A stretch of DNA of 64,000 nt, taken from Petrosia ficiformis (lineage: Eukaryota; Porifera; Demospongiae; Haplosclerida; Petrosiidae). Made by a program: the position numbers and the translations under genes. The stretch is from NCBI GenBank assembly GCA_947044365.1, contig OX345644.1:5732577-5796576 (forward strand), in the 5' to 3' direction. Shown piece after piece: positions 1 through 12,237 of this stretch. The notes below the pieces were generated by a model that saw nothing but the letters and a program-made list of their open reading frames with translations, was not told the DNA's origin and did not search any database. Every line of letters starts with the position of its first letter. Positions within the stretch are counted from its first letter, which is position 1.

Positions 1-59
1 GTAAATATTCCACTGTTTATAATAGATGTATAAATACAAATATTTTTTTTGCAGAAGGC

Positions 60-660
60 AGCGACGTGACTCATTCTGCGTTCCTCATTGTGGGAACATC
101 CAATATGACTGTTAATAAATTAAAACCAATGTACCAGTTGTATATGGGATCACTACCTTTTGAGTTTATGGAAGAAGTAAAACAAATGAAATTGAGGAAT
201 ACATATAAATATTGTGAAATTACATCTTCATCCTTCAAAGGAAACATACAATATCATCTAGCATGTAATTTCCAGTAAACATGCAACTGCATTGCACATT
301 TCCCAGTCTGATCTATTGAATATCCATTCATGTCTGTGGCTTTCATACCCGTGCATTGCGGTTGGGTGTATATGGCTGCAATATGCTATATATAATACAT
401 GGCGGTAACTTTGATGTACTTGTTTACTACATGCAGTCTATATAATATAATAATTACATATAATACAAGTAATACATTATACACACAGATTGATAGAGAA
501 AAAATCTTCTTCCTTCTTATGATATCATACACTATGTAGGATATGGTCTCTCTATTCAATAGTGTTATTACATTGCATTTGTGATATAACTCAATTATCA
601 GGACATTTCCTTTTTCAAATGAATTGGTATGCATTTAGTGTGCTCTGGCATGTAATATAT
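60..660 (+). repeat. R1 interspersed repeat, copy 1 (+)
   Basis: Starts at GGCAGCGACGTGACTCATTC and runs to the ATTTAGTGTGCT segment. The same sequence recurs reversed at 2612-1857 and forward at 6124-6960 and 7833-8345. I found no terminal inverted repeat and no long open frame kept among copies, so it is probably a non-autonomous element of unknown class. The short open frame inside it is broken in other copies. Confidence 0.8.
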
Positions 661-905
661 ACTCAAGTCAACCCACATGCAACTTGATTACACACTGCTT
701 AGTCTGATCTATTATGAACATATCCAATCATGTCATACCCACATGTGTTGGGTGCATGTGGTGTATATAACACCTGTGAGTACCTTTGATGCATATGTTA
801 ACTACTAGTGTATATATGTAATATAATATGTATGTGTATACAAATACAGTTTATACACATATATAATAATGATAATCACAATACTCTTAAAGTTTCTTTT
901 AGCAA
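650..905. repeat. R1-associated repeat segment (R1b)
   Basis: The stretch from GGCATGTAATATATACTCAAG through the GTATATAATATGTATGTGTA run is repeated at about 7057-7260. Its second half recurs around 8335-8367 plus 8779-9000, where a MITE interrupts it. No coding content is seen. Confidence 0.65.
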
Positions 906-1690
906 GTTAATACTCTGTCACTATATATATATACATGTAGTAATGATAATGTAGGGTTGAATTCAGCTCAACCATTATTTTTCAAATCATTTATTTTACC
1001 AGACTTGTCTCTCTGCTGATCACACATTCTTCAGACATACACAAAATATGGAGGATAATGGTGCAGGTAAAAAAAAAGGGAAAAATATTGTCATTAAAGT
1101 AACACTATATAAGAAATGAAAGACCCAAAATGTGTGAATCATGATTTGTTTAACTATAATAATAATTATGAGTATTTGCTCTTTGTAGTTGTTATGCAAA
1201 TATAGAATTATTTTGAAAGCAAAAAACAGGATGTAAAACAAGATGTCCCTAACAGTGTGTCACTGTTAAAGCTGCTAAGTAAACCATTCACATGTGATTA
1301 TATAGAGAGCTCACATTATCCACATTGCATGCCATCAATGATTAAGAGCATGATGTACATCAATATGTAAAAATACAATTCATAGAAGCAATAAAAAGGT
1401 TTTACGGTTGGCTAACAAGATTCTGAGTAACGAAATTTTAAAAATTCCACATAATAACCCTATACATATAAATGATTGTTTATATATGAGATTGTATGAT
1501 GTTAAAGGAATCCATAACTGTAAAGCCACAAACACCTTCTTCCCACACTAACTACATGTGTAGTAAAATTATAATAGCCCTGAAAATTCTGCTATACTGT
1601 TCTATTGAAGTCTAATTCAAACAGCTAGGAGAATCAATTCTCACATGCAGGAAACTGATATATCTCATACAATAACATCAATGTTCCTTG
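905..1690 (+). repeat. R2 interspersed repeat, copy 1
   Basis: Contains the landmarks GGATAATGGTGCAGGTAAAA, AAAGCAAAAAACAGGATGTA and GGTTTTACGGTTGGCTAACA in the same order as copies at 2880-3535 and at 9105-9721/10349-10572. Copies 1 and 2 are nearly identical over most of their length. No protein-coding frame is preserved. Confidence 0.75.
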
Positions 1691-1856
1691 CTCTTTTATT
1701 AAAGAAAGCAGCAAGGTGTCTCATTCTGCATTCTGGTAATTGAGTTATACAATGTAATAACACTATTGAATAGAGAGACCGTATCCTACATAGTGTATGA
1801 TATCATAAGAAGGAAGAACATTTTTTCTCTATCATTCTGTGTATATAATGTATTAC

Positions 1857-2612
1857 TTGTATTAGCACTATCAGATCTGAAAACCTCTCTATAGCAAAAA
1901 ACAGTAGAAATTTCCCTATTTAAAGCCAATAAAAAATAACACATTTCAGGTGCTTGAAATGTAATGATGGTAAATGACATGAAAACTACTGAATTCAAAT
2001 CCCACATTATCATAATTATGCAGTATTTGCTAAAATAGAAATTTAGGTGAGCACACTAAATGCATACCAATTCATTTGAAAAAGGAAATGTCCTGATAAT
2101 TGAGTTATATCACAAAAGCAATGTAATAACACTATTGAATAGAGAGACCATATCCTACATAGTGTATGATATCATAAGAAGGAAGAAGATTTTTTCTCTA
2201 TCAATCTGTGTGTATAATGTATTACTTGTATTATATGTAATTATTATATTATATAGACTGCATGTAGTAAACAAGTACATCAAAGTTACCGCCATGTATT
2301 ATATATAGCATATTGCAGCCATATACACCCAACCGCAAGTGCACGGGTATGAAAGCCACAGACATGAATGGATATTCAATAGATCAGACTGGGAAATGTG
2401 CAATGCAGTTGCATGTTGACTGGAAATTACATGCCAGATGATATTGTATCTTTCATCATACTACTTCGAAGGATCAAGATGTAATTTCACAATATTTATA
2501 TGTATTCCTCAATCTCATTTGTTTTACTTCTTCCATAAGCTCAAAAGGTATTCAGGCCATATACAACTGGTACATTGGTTTTAATTTATTAATAGTCATA
2601 TTGGATGTTCCA
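1857..2612 (-). repeat. R1 interspersed repeat, copy 2 (inverted)
   Basis: On the minus strand this reads continuously from the GGAACATCCAATATGAC end (2612) through the ATTTAGTGTGCT landmark to the 3' part containing GGCTTTAAATAGGGAAAT. It is the reverse complement of 60-660 at very high identity plus the 3' portion seen in the 6124-6960 copy, and so forms a large inverted repeat with copy 1. Confidence 0.8.
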
Positions 2613-2870
2613 GGACATTTCCTTTTTCAAATGAATTGGTATGTATTTAGTGTGCTCACTTAAATTTCTATTTTAGCAAATACTGCTTATGATAATGTGG
2701 GATTTGAATTCAATAGTTTTCATGTCATTTACCATCGTTGCATTTCAAGCACCTGAAATGTGTAATATTTTATTGGCTTTAAATAGGGACATTCCTACTG
2801 TTTTACGCTATGGAGGTTTTCAGATATGATAGTGCTGATACACAACAAGAAACAATGCTACACATAGCAT
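2612..2870 (+). repeat. R1 interspersed repeat, 3' partial copy (+)
   Basis: Begins at CAGGACATTTCCTTTTTCAA immediately next to the inverted copy 2 and carries only the 3' half of R1 up to the TGATACACAACAAGAAAC landmark. It pairs as an inverted repeat with 1857-2055. Confidence 0.75.
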
Positions 2871-2879
2871 ATTATGATT

Positions 2880-3535
2880 TATAGGCATGGATAATGGTGC
2901 AGGTAAAAATATAGTGAAAAATATTGTCAGTAAAACTATAATAAAAACATTTTATAAGAAATAAAAGACCCAAAAAAGTATGAATCATTGTAAAAACTGA
3001 TTTGTTTTTTTAGCTATTGTTATAATTATGAGTATTTGCTCTTTATAGTTGTTATGCAAATATAGAATTATTTTGAAAGCAAAAAACAGGATGTAAAACA
3101 AGATGTCACTAACAGTGTGTCACTGTTAAAGCTGCTAAGTAAACCATTGACATGTGATTATATAGAGAGCTCACATTATCCACATTGCATGCCATCAATG
3201 ATTAAGAGCATGATGTACATCAATATGTAAAAATACAATTCATAGAAGCAACAAAAAGGTTTTACGGTTGGCTAACAAGATTCTGAGTAACAAAATTTTA
3301 AAAAATTCCACATAATAACCCTATACATATAAATGATTGTTTATATATGAAATTGTATCACTCTATATGAAATCCATAACTGTAAAGCCACAAACACCTT
3401 CCCACACTAACTACATGTGTAGTAAAATTACCTGAAACTTCTGCTATACTGTTCTATTGAAGTCTAATTCAAACAGCTAAGAGAATCAATTCTCACATGC
3501 ATAAACTGATATATCTCATAAAATAACATCAATTT
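2880..3535 (+). repeat. R2 interspersed repeat, copy 2
   Basis: Same order of landmarks as copy 1 at 905-1690, with small indels. Here the GAAGCAACAAAAAGG site that is interrupted by a MITE in copy 3 is intact. Confidence 0.75.
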
Positions 3536-4343
3536 TTGGAGGGTTTGTGTGATAGCATAAACATGTCATGCTAGGTAGTTAGCAGTCTTGCATGACATAT
3601 GGAATCTCTCCTCCGGCTGAAACCCTGAATTGCTATGTTTTATAGCCAACAATGTTTACTTGTTAATATATGTACTCCTGATATATTTTATACTGTGGTT
3701 ACCTGTATGTGTCTGTTTTGAGTAGTGAAATGTAATGTGTGGTAGTTTAAGGTCATAAGATTAGTACATGATTTTACTGTAACTTGTTATTGAAGCAATG
3801 GATTGAAATCTCATATCAAAAAGAATGGGAAACATAATTATAGAAAATGATGGAAATAAAAAGATTATCTATCAGTCAATCCATACTGAAAATAATAAAA
3901 AAAATTTTTAAAAATGAAAGAGTATGTAGGGATATATATCAAAACCGAAAAAGCACAGGAACAAGATGGGTTTGGCAACAAAATGAAATACCACTTCCAC
4001 ATAACAACCGTACATAAGTATCACTTTGTGTTTTGCCTTTACTCTAGCTGTGTATACTTATGTAGGATTGTTACACATAAACGGAAGACATACATCAGCT
4101 AACAAGATTATGGTTAATTGCATTACAGTTTGACCTTTGCATGCATTTGACTTTAATATGTCTATGTAAAGGTATGTAATTCAATAAGTGTAACCATAGT
4201 ATATTTATTTATTTGGTTTAGATAAAATTACAAGCATGTAAATTCCATAAACATGCAAGTATGTCATTCTAATATAGACAGTATGAACATAAAGTCGCAA
4301 GTTTGGAATGACCTCAAATTAGGATGTGCTGACTTTATATGTA

Positions 4344-4375
<32 letters not shown>

Positions 4376-6123
4376 TATGTATATATAGTTTAAGGTCATA
4401 AGGTTAGTATATGATTTTACTGTAACTTGTTATTGAAGTGATGGATTGAAATTTCATATATCAAAAAAGAATGAGAAACATAATTATATGAAGATTATTG
4501 GTCAATCCATACTGAAATTATGAAAATATCATTGTGAATGTGAACTCCCTTCTGTGTAACTTTAGCACTAGTTATATTAGTAGAAGATCTTTGGGACAAT
4601 TATAATTATAAACATAAGGGTTACCGATTTTATCAAAAGAAATACAGGATATTAAAACCAAAAATAGTGGTAGATGGTATTTTCATAATAATATAATATT
4701 ATATATATATATATATATAGTTATAATTATATGTATATATATATACTTAGTTACAAGGTGCAATCTTCCTGACTCTTCATGCTGCCTACTATTCTCAGTC
4801 TGTAGCTAGAGCACAGATTCTTTTACATGCCATGTGTATTAATTGACCAAGAAAATGTCAAATAATTGTAGTATACATTAACAGAAGCGATTAACTATGT
4901 TTTGAAATATTTGCTAAGTCATTAATGCACATAACACATACATGTGTTGCTTCATAAACACAACATATAAAACATACAAATAACACATATTGACATGTAC
5001 GAATAACAGATACAGATTTTACATTTTACAACTTTGGATTCTTGGAGGGAAATTCATCAATTTTTCACTTATTTTTCTTACTGTTGCTTTGTGGTGACTA
5101 TATGTATGCTGATGGCAATCATGACATTAGTGATTATTGTCTCTAACTTTTTGTGTCACTCTTTTTTTAATTTATCCTCTTAACATCTCTCCCTCACCAG
5201 AATTAGGGAGAAAACGATTAATATACATCACATATGCATCCACAGATTCTTTTATGCAACTTCAAAGTAACATGAAATGGCAGACACTTGAATGAAAGCA
5301 CCGGCCAACTTCACCAGCCAAATAACATTTCCAAGAGATCAAAGGTTTCCAAAGTTAAAGAATTTAATCTTCTTGTATATATTGAAAACCCCTGTGTGTC
5401 AATGTTTTGTCAGTGTATCTCATTGTCATTATAACATATAATTATGCAATATATGATGTCAAGGTTGGGATAGACTATACCTTCAAATAAATAGGTACTT
5501 CTATATTCATAACTTTTTGTAACCTACCATAGTAGAGTATATACTACTACAGGCAGTTTGTAACTCTGGCGGTAAGTAACGCTAATCACCAATTAAAATA
5601 TATTGTAACGATATTATATAGTTATTATTATTATGTAATGTGTTTTGTTAATGTATTTACTAATAATTATGATTATAATATATAACATGTGCATATAATT
5701 ATAGATATCATTGATAAGTAAAAAGTATTTTCTAAACTAAAATTTGAAGAGCAGGAATTGAATTTCATTTGTTAAAATAAGCCATTAATTGAGTTAGTTA
5801 TATGACAAGTACATTAACACTATTGAAAACAGACCATATCCTGCTTATATCTAGTACATGTCTTATTATCATAACAAGGAAATATACTTCTCTTATCGAT
5901 ATCTTGTGATCATTCTTTCTTCAAAAGCATTGACAGAGACAACTAAATACATAATTATGAAAGTGGTTTTATGTAGAGAATTCCAAATTCCATGGTACAA
6001 ATATTTAATAATAATTTATGCAGAGATTGTAGGCCACTTCCCCTATTTGATCATGCTGTAAATATACCACTGTTTATAATAGATGCATAAATAAATACAA
6101 ATATAATTCCTTGTTCTTTTATT
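3536..6123. other. AT-rich intergenic stretch, no gene seen
   Basis: I see no gene. At 3890-4110 there is a fragment of the M2 fold-back family (AGGGATAT...TCAAAACC...). Dinucleotide TA runs lie near 4350-4385 and 4690-4745. Two short direct repeats sit near 3740-3850 and 4385-4510 (AGTTTAAGGTCATAAG landmark). The segment 5660-5900 is repeated at 10572-10815. Confidence 0.6.
5660..5900 (+). repeat. R7 direct repeat, copy 1
   Basis: From TAGATATCATTGATAAGTAA through TACATGTCTTATTATCATAA this matches 10572-10815 closely and in the same orientation. It is an unclassified non-coding repeat. Confidence 0.65.
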
Positions 6124-6960
6124 AATTAAAGAAGGCAGCAAGGTGACTCATTCTGCGTTCTTCATTGTGGGAACATCCAATATGACAATTAATACACTAA
6201 AACCAATGTACCAGTTGTATATGGCCTGACTTCCTTTTGAGTTTATGGAAGAAGTAAAACAAATGAGATTGAAGAATACATATAAATATTGGGAAATTAC
6301 ATCTTCATCCTTCAAAGCAGTATGATGAAACATACAATATCATCATCTAGTATGTAATTTCCAGTCAACATGCAACTGCATTGCACATTTCCTAGTCTGA
6401 TCCATTGAATATCCAATCATGTGTGTGTCTTTCATACCCATGCACTTGCGGTTGGGTGTATATGGCTGCAAATGCTATATATAATACATGGCGGTAACTT
6501 TGATGTACTTGTTTACTACAGGCAATCTATATAATATAATAATTACATATAATACAAGTAATACATTATATACAGAGATTAATAGAAAAAAATGTTCTTC
6601 CTTCTTATGATATCATACGCTATGTAGGATATGGTCTATCTATTCAATAGTGTTATTGCATTGTATAACTCAATTACCAGGACATTTCCTTTTTCAAATG
6701 AATTGGTATGTATTTAGTGTGCTTTCTTAAACTTCTATTACGTAGCTAATAATGCATATGACAGTGTGGGATTTGAATTCAATAGTTTTCATGTCATTTA
6801 CATTACGTTACATTTCATGCACCTGAAATGTGTAATTTTTTATTGGCTTTAAATAGGGAAATTCCTATATACTGTTTTATGCCATTGAGGTTTTCAGATC
6901 TGATAGTCCTGATACACAACAAGAAACTATGCTACATATAGTATATTATTATATATAAGG
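6124..6960 (+). repeat. R1 interspersed repeat, fullest copy (+)
   Basis: The longest uninterrupted R1 copy, from GGCAGCAAGGTGACTCATTC to about TGATACACAACAAGAAAC. It is used here to define the family at roughly 850 bp. Indels relative to the 60-660 and 1857-2612 copies disrupt any shared reading frame. Confidence 0.75.
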
Positions 6961-6963
6961 CAT

Positions 6964-7050
6964 GAGAGAATTACTGGGAAAATTTAGGAGTCTGATTAGG
7001 GATTGAACCCAGGATCTATAATATGTTCTACAGCTAACAGGTACATCAAT
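6964..7050 (-). repeat. tRNA-derived SINE-like fragment
   Basis: On the minus strand this contains GGGTTCAATCCCTAATCAGA, a good polymerase III B box (GGTTCAANCC type), preceded by TTAGCTGTAGAAC as an A-box-like segment and followed by a tail ending TCTCATG. The same tail and B-box arrangement occurs at 30090-30260 and 34686-34830. Confidence 0.5.
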
Positions 7051-7296
7051 CTTATCTGGCATGTAATATATACTCAAGTCAGCCCACATGCAACTTGATT
7101 ACACATTGCTCAGTCTGATCTATTATGAACATCCAATCATGTCTATACATGCATGTGAGTATCTTTGATACATATGATAGCTATTAGTGTATATTTGTAA
7201 TAAATTATAATATGTATGTATATACATATACACATATATAATATTTATTATTATACACAATATATTATACATAAAGAAGTATGATGAAAAATCCTT

Positions 7297-7830
7297 TTTT
7301 TATGGCCCGTAGGGCCATCCCTATGATTGCTTTCCCACGGGTTCGATGTATGTTTATATTTTATGTAGTAAAACAGTGATCACCCAAGTAAGCCATAACT
7401 GTCTATTTTCACTCGTATCTCAAAATTAATAATTATCCCATAAGCCTGATTTTCGCAAATTCGGTCACATATAATATATATAATTATGTTTGTGTCACCT
7501 ACGCGAGTATGGGTTGTATACGTAGTTAAGGAAGTTACATCATTCCCGGGGGCTCGGTCAATTAATGGGCGTGGCGCGTAAAAGAATGTAACTAATAGCT
7601 AGCTATTCTGCCTGAAATATATTCCTAAAGTTCTACAAGGTCCTTTGAAAGGTCAGGAGAGTAGATAATCAAAATAATAACTATAATAAGCTGTTGTCTT
7701 TCATGCTTGATAAAGTCAGCCATGATTACTGAATTCTGGACACCACAAAGCAGTCATAAGGATACTTTTATCTTCACTTAAATTTGTAAAGCAATCATAG
7801 GGATGTTTTTTTCTCTATATACACTTGTTT
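7297..7830 (+). mobile_element. M1 MITE, copy 1
   Basis: Ends carry the inverted repeat CCCTATGATTGCTTT (from 7319) and AAGCAATCATAGGG (to about 7803). A palindrome, GGCCCGTAGGGCC, flanks the left end in every full copy, and TTTCTCTATATACACTTG flanks the right end. The interior has a CpG-containing block (ACGCGAGTATGGG, CCCGGGGGCTCGG, GGCGCGTAA) unlike the surrounding DNA. No open frame is present, so it is non-autonomous. Confidence 0.75.
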
Positions 7831-7832
7831 CC

Positions 7833-8345
7833 AGTCAACATGCAACTGCATTGCACATTTCATAGTTTGATCTATTGAATATCCAATCATGTTTGTGGCT
7901 TTTATGCATTCCTGTGCACTGGCAATTGGGTGTGTATGGCTCCAATATGCTATATATAATACATGGCAGTAACTTTGATGTACCAGTTTACTACATGCAG
8001 TATATCAAATATAATAATACAAGTAATACATTATATACACAGAATGATAGAGAAAAAAATGAATGATAGAGAAAAAATGTTCATGATATCATACACTATG
8101 TAGGATATGGTCTCTCTATTCAATAGTGTTGTTACATTGTATTTGTGATATAACTCATTTATCAGGACGTTTCCTTTTTCAAATGAATTGATATGTATTA
8201 GCAGGCTCACTTAAATTTCTATTTTAGCATATGATAATGTGGGATTTGAATTCAATAGTTTGCATTTCAAGCACCTGAAAGGTGTAATTTTTATTGGCTT
8301 TAAATAGGAAAATTCCTACTGCTTTATGCTATGGAGGTTTTCATA
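7833..8345 (+). repeat. R1 interspersed repeat, 5'-truncated copy (+)
   Basis: Starts at TTCCAGTCAACATGCAACTG directly after the M1 element and runs to the TATGGAGGTTTTCAT landmark, with several internal deletions relative to 6124-6960. Confidence 0.7.
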
Positions 8346-8367
8346 CCAACATGTGTTAGGTGCATAT

Positions 8368-8778
8368 CACTGCAAAACATAAATCATTAAAATAACCATT
8401 TTATTGGGTTAGTACAGTTGCAATTGGAATATCATGATTTTCAAATTAGTTTGTCAACTATCATAGAGGATATAGTGGCCATGACTACATGCATGTATGT
8501 TTTTATAACATAATGTGCACCAAGTATTGGAAAGTATAAATTAAATTATGTGTTTGCGGGTTTACAAAACGTTTTGGGAGACAGATACAATTACATGTAC
8601 TTTAGTATAAATTATACTAAATCTTTGACATGAAATATGAGTAGACAGCACCCTAAAGTTATAGTGATTCAACTATAATGTACAAAGTATATATAAGATG
8701 TATGTATTCAACTAATGGTTCAATTCTTGCAACTGTACTAACCATTAAATTAGTTATTTTAACTATTTTTTTGCAGTG
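8368..8778. mobile_element. CACTG-ended MITE-like insertion
   Basis: The left end begins CACTGCAAAACATAAATC. The right end, reverse-complemented, begins CACTGCAAAAAAATAG, and both share GGTTAGTACAGTTGCAA further in, giving an imperfect inverted repeat of nearly 60 bp. It interrupts repeat R1b (compare the uninterrupted 745-775 segment). TAT flanks both sides, a possible 3-bp target duplication. CACTR ends are typical of the CACTA/CMC DNA-transposon group; the assignment is an inference. Confidence 0.65.
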
Positions 8779-9104
8779 TATGGCGGTTATAACACTTGAG
8801 TACCTTTGATGGGCTATTAGTGTATATATAATTATATATATAATATAATATATATGTATATACATATACACATATATAATAATTATAATTATACGCAATA
8901 TATTATACATAATAATAATGCACAATATATTACATGTGATTAGAATACAAAACATAAGAAAAATGTTCTTTCCTTCTTATGATATCAGACATTAAGTAGG
9001 AAAGGGTTTAAGTACATGTGATATAACTCAATTAACAGGATATTTCATTTTCCAAATGAATTGGTATATATATATACTTAATATGTTCTCTTAAAGTTTC
9101 ATTT

Positions 9105-9125
9105 TAGTATGTGAATACTCTGTCA

Positions 9126-9186
<61 letters not shown>

Positions 9187-9198
9187 TATATATATATA

Positions 9199-9259
<61 letters not shown>

Positions 9260-9721
9260 TGTGGTAATGATAATGTAGGGTTTGAATTCAGTTCAACCAT
9301 TATTTTTAAAATCATTTATTTTACCAGACTTGTCTCTCTGCTGATCACTCTTTCTTCAGACATAAACAAAAAATGGAGGATAATGATGAAGGCAAAAATG
9401 TAGAAAAATATTGTCATTAAAGTAACACTGTAATAAAAACATTTTATAAGAAATAAAAGACCCAAAAAGTATGAATCATTGTAAAAACTGATTTGTTTTT
9501 TTAACTATTGTTATAATTATGAGCATTTGCTCTTATACAAATATAGTTGAAAGCAAAAAACAGGATGTAAAACAAGATATCAATAACAGTGTAAGTACTA
9601 GTGTCACTGTTAAAGCTGCTAAGTACACGTGATTATGTAGAGCTCCCATATCCACATTGCATGCCATCATAATCTATATGAAAACACACAATTCATACAA
9701 GCAACAAAATGTGTTGAAGCA
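9105..9721 (+). repeat. R2 interspersed repeat, copy 3, left part
   Basis: Contains the same landmarks as copies 1 and 2 (GGATAATGATGAAGGC, AAAGCAAAAAACAGGATGTA) and is interrupted after GAAGCAACAAAATG by the element at 9722-10348. It also holds the long TA tract at 9129-9256. Confidence 0.7.
9129..9256. repeat. long (TA)n tract
   Basis: About 128 bp of almost pure alternating TA, with only single AATT interruptions. It is fully self-complementary and likely to be length-variable. Confidence 0.9.
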
Positions 9722-10348
9722 CACTGTAAAAAATAATAGGTTATTTTAACCTTCAGTTGGTTACAGGAGTTTCAATGTAAATCTATTTTCCTGAATGTTG
9801 ATTTGTTTTTCCTGTTTGGTGACATTTACAAATCACAGTTCATTTGATCTTGATCTTCATAAAGTACATGTTGTAATAAGCCATATGGTAACAAATATAT
9901 TAATATGTTGCTATATACACGTACAACATAGTATTATAGGTGGTGTATCATATTAGTATTCCAATTCTAACATATGCGAAAACAACAGATGTTACTTGCT
10001 CATTCCAGAGTAATTAGTACAATTATGTACATGAATTTGTAATTATAATAGTAAATAAAATCTGTTGTACTCCACAGAAATTAGAGAAGTTGGCAGACAT
10101 TGTATGTAATTACTAAGTGATTTACATATACTATGTTTGAAGTAGATTGTATTATTTTTGGTACCATTCTATATTATGGCATATACCCTATATACTAATA
10201 GTAAATTACTACTTGTAAACACCTATAATATAATAACAAGAAAAGAAATCAATATTAATTTACATAGTCTGAGGAGTATATTATTAATATTGTGTTGAAA
10301 CTCACATAACCAAATGAGTGTTAAAATAACCCATTAATTTTTACAGTG
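9722..10348. mobile_element. CACTG-ended MITE-like element inside R2
   Basis: The left terminus is CACTGTAAAAAATAATAGG... and the right terminus is its reverse complement with 2 mismatches over 29 bp. Two empty sites exist in this window, where R2 copies 1 and 2 read straight through GAAGCAACAAAAAGG or AGCAATAAAAAGG. About 19 extra bases lie at the left junction and I see no clean target duplication. No transposase frame is present. Confidence 0.75.
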
Positions 10349-10572
10349 CAACAAAACGTTTTACGGTGGGCTAACAAGATTCTGAGAAACAAAATTTCAT
10401 AAATTACACATAATTAACCCTGTACATATAAATGCTTGTTTATAAATGAGGAGCGTATGATGTTAATGTTTCTTGATAACACACTATGGAATCCATAACT
10501 ATGAAACCACAAACACCTTCCCACACTAACTACATGTGTAGTAAAATTATAATAGCCCAGAAAATTCTGCTA
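10349..10572 (+). repeat. R2 interspersed repeat, copy 3, right part
   Basis: Resumes at CAACAAAACGTTTTACGG after the CACTG element and follows R2 copies 1 and 2 to the ATAATAGCCC...AAAATTCTGCTATACT landmark. Confidence 0.7.
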
Positions 10573-10815
10573 TACTAATAATTATGATTATAATATGTGT
10601 ATATAATTATAGATATCAATGATAAGTAAAAAGTATTTTCTAAACTAAAATTTGAAGAGCAGCAATTGAATTTCATTTGTTAAAATAAGCCATTGATTGA
10701 GTTATATGACAAGTACAATATTACACCTTTGAAAACAGATGATATCCTGCTTATTTTATAGTACATGTCTTATTATCATAACAGGGAAATATCCTTCTCT
10801 TATCTTGTGATCAGG
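10572..10815 (+). repeat. R7 direct repeat, copy 2
   Basis: Matches 5660-5900 in the same orientation, including AAGTAAAAAGTATTTTCTAA and ATATCCTGCTTAT. Confidence 0.65.
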
Positions 10816-10984
10816 GAATTTAATTATGCATGCGCATTTGTATACTCGAAACATATGGAAGTGGAAGTGCGTGTTGCATTGTAATTGTAATAACATTTGT
10901 GAGCGAAAACATTCTTATAGTGATGAATATAATAATTATTAATCCATTGTATATTATTATAATGGTTGACACAGTGACTGACAC

Positions 10985-11165
10985 TACTTCTTGTAGGACT
11001 GCAGCCAGTGCTGTAAGTGAAATAGAGAATATACATCATCTGTAAGTGAAAGAGAATGATAATCAATACATAAATACAAAAGACTGACCTTCATTGATGA
11101 ACAAATTGTAATGCATTTATGATTTCATAATGATATATAGTATCTGTATTTCATAATGATATATA
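10985..11165 (+). repeat. R8 direct repeat, copy 1
   Basis: The stretch from GGACTGCAGCCAGTGC through AAAGACTGACCTTCATTGAT recurs at about 11965-12180 with moderate divergence. It is non-coding and unclassified. Confidence 0.55.
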
Positions 11166-11229
11166 GTATTCCTGCAATCCACAAAAAAATATTGACACCA
11201 TTCAGAAAAAAAAACAATGAAAACAAGAA

Positions 11230-11375
11230 TAATAAAAAACATTTTCAATAAAAGTGAAAGAAGATGTAGGGATGTCAAAACCCAAAAAGCATGCAAACAA
11301 GGTTGGGAAGCCAACATAGGACCCAAAATTAAACAAACCACATCTTCTTTCACTTTTATTGAAAATGTTTTTTTA
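11230..11375. repeat. M2 fold-back element, short copy
   Basis: The left arm AACATTTTCAATAAAAGTGA continues into AAGAAGATGT. The right arm carries its reverse complement, ACATCTTCTTTCACTTTTAT..., ending at 11371. The centre has ATGTCAAAACCCAAAAAGC and ACCCAAAATTAAACAAACCA, landmarks shared with 12238-12585 and 38630-38890. It abuts M1 copy 2. Confidence 0.7.
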
Positions 11376-11379
11376 TTAT

Positions 11380-11870
11380 GGCCCGTAGGGCCATCCCTAT
11401 GATTGCTTTCCCACGGGTTCGATGTATGTTTATATATATATATTCTTGTGTCACTTACGCGAGTATGCGTTGTATACGTAGTTAAGGAAGTTACGTCATT
11501 TCCGGGGGCTCGGTCAATTAATGGGCTTGGCGCGTAATAGAACGCGCGCTCTACAGAGTACAGACAAGAGTTATTAACTCTTGTCTGTACTCTGTAGAGC
11601 GCGCGTTCTATTACAAGAGTAGAAGAAAGAAAGCTGTAGCTCTACTAGCTTATGTAGAAACTGGAACTAATAGCTGGCTATTCTTCCTGAAATATATTTC
11701 TAAAGTTCTAGAAGGTCTTTAAAAGGTAAGGAGAGTAGATAATCGAAATAATAACTATAGTAGGCTGTTGTGTTTCAGGCATGATAAAGTTAGCCATGAT
11801 TACTGAATGCTGGACACCACAAAGCAATCATAGGGATACGTTTTTCTCTATATACACTTGTTATTCTTAT
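11380..11870 (+). mobile_element. M1 MITE, copy 2, with an internal perfect hairpin
   Basis: Terminal inverted repeats CCCTATGATTGCTTT (from 11395) and AAAGCAATCATAGGG (to 11835), with the flanking GGCCCGTAGGGCC palindrome. The CpG-rich interior matches copies at 7297-7830 and 18700-19185. Unlike those, this copy holds a perfect 39-nt inverted repeat at 11534-11572 and 11576-11614 with a 3-nt spacer. Confidence 0.8.
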
Positions 11871-11964
11871 AATAATAATTATAATAACTATTTATATATA
11901 TTAAAAGTTTAAAACCATTGCATAATGATAATATAATTGGAATACAGTATACAACTTGTAGTAT

Positions 11965-12180
11965 TGTCTTGTCGGACTGCAGACAATACGATAAATGAAA
12001 TAGAAAATAGGCATCATCTGTAGGTGAAAGAGAATGATCATCAATTTATAAATAATTGACATACACAAAAGGCTGACCTTCAATGATGTACAAGCCATGT
12101 AATTATGTCTATGTAGTATGTAATTATGCTCCAATCATTGAGGTGTTAATGCAATTATGATTGTATAATTGTATAATATC
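11965..12180 (+). repeat. R8 direct repeat, copy 2
   Basis: Matches 10985-11165 from GGACTGCAG onward, including CATCATCTGTAGGTGAAAGA. No gene is seen here. Confidence 0.55.
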
Positions 12181-12237
12181 ATAATAATGTAATCTACAAA
12201 TTATCCACCATCCACTGAAACAATGGAAACAACAATA

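Noticed and set aside
386..634. 82-residue open frame present almost unchanged on the opposite strand at 2060-2308
   Set aside because: The identity follows from the R1 inverted repeat. The other R1 copies (about 6490-6700 and 7960-8180) break the frame with indels.
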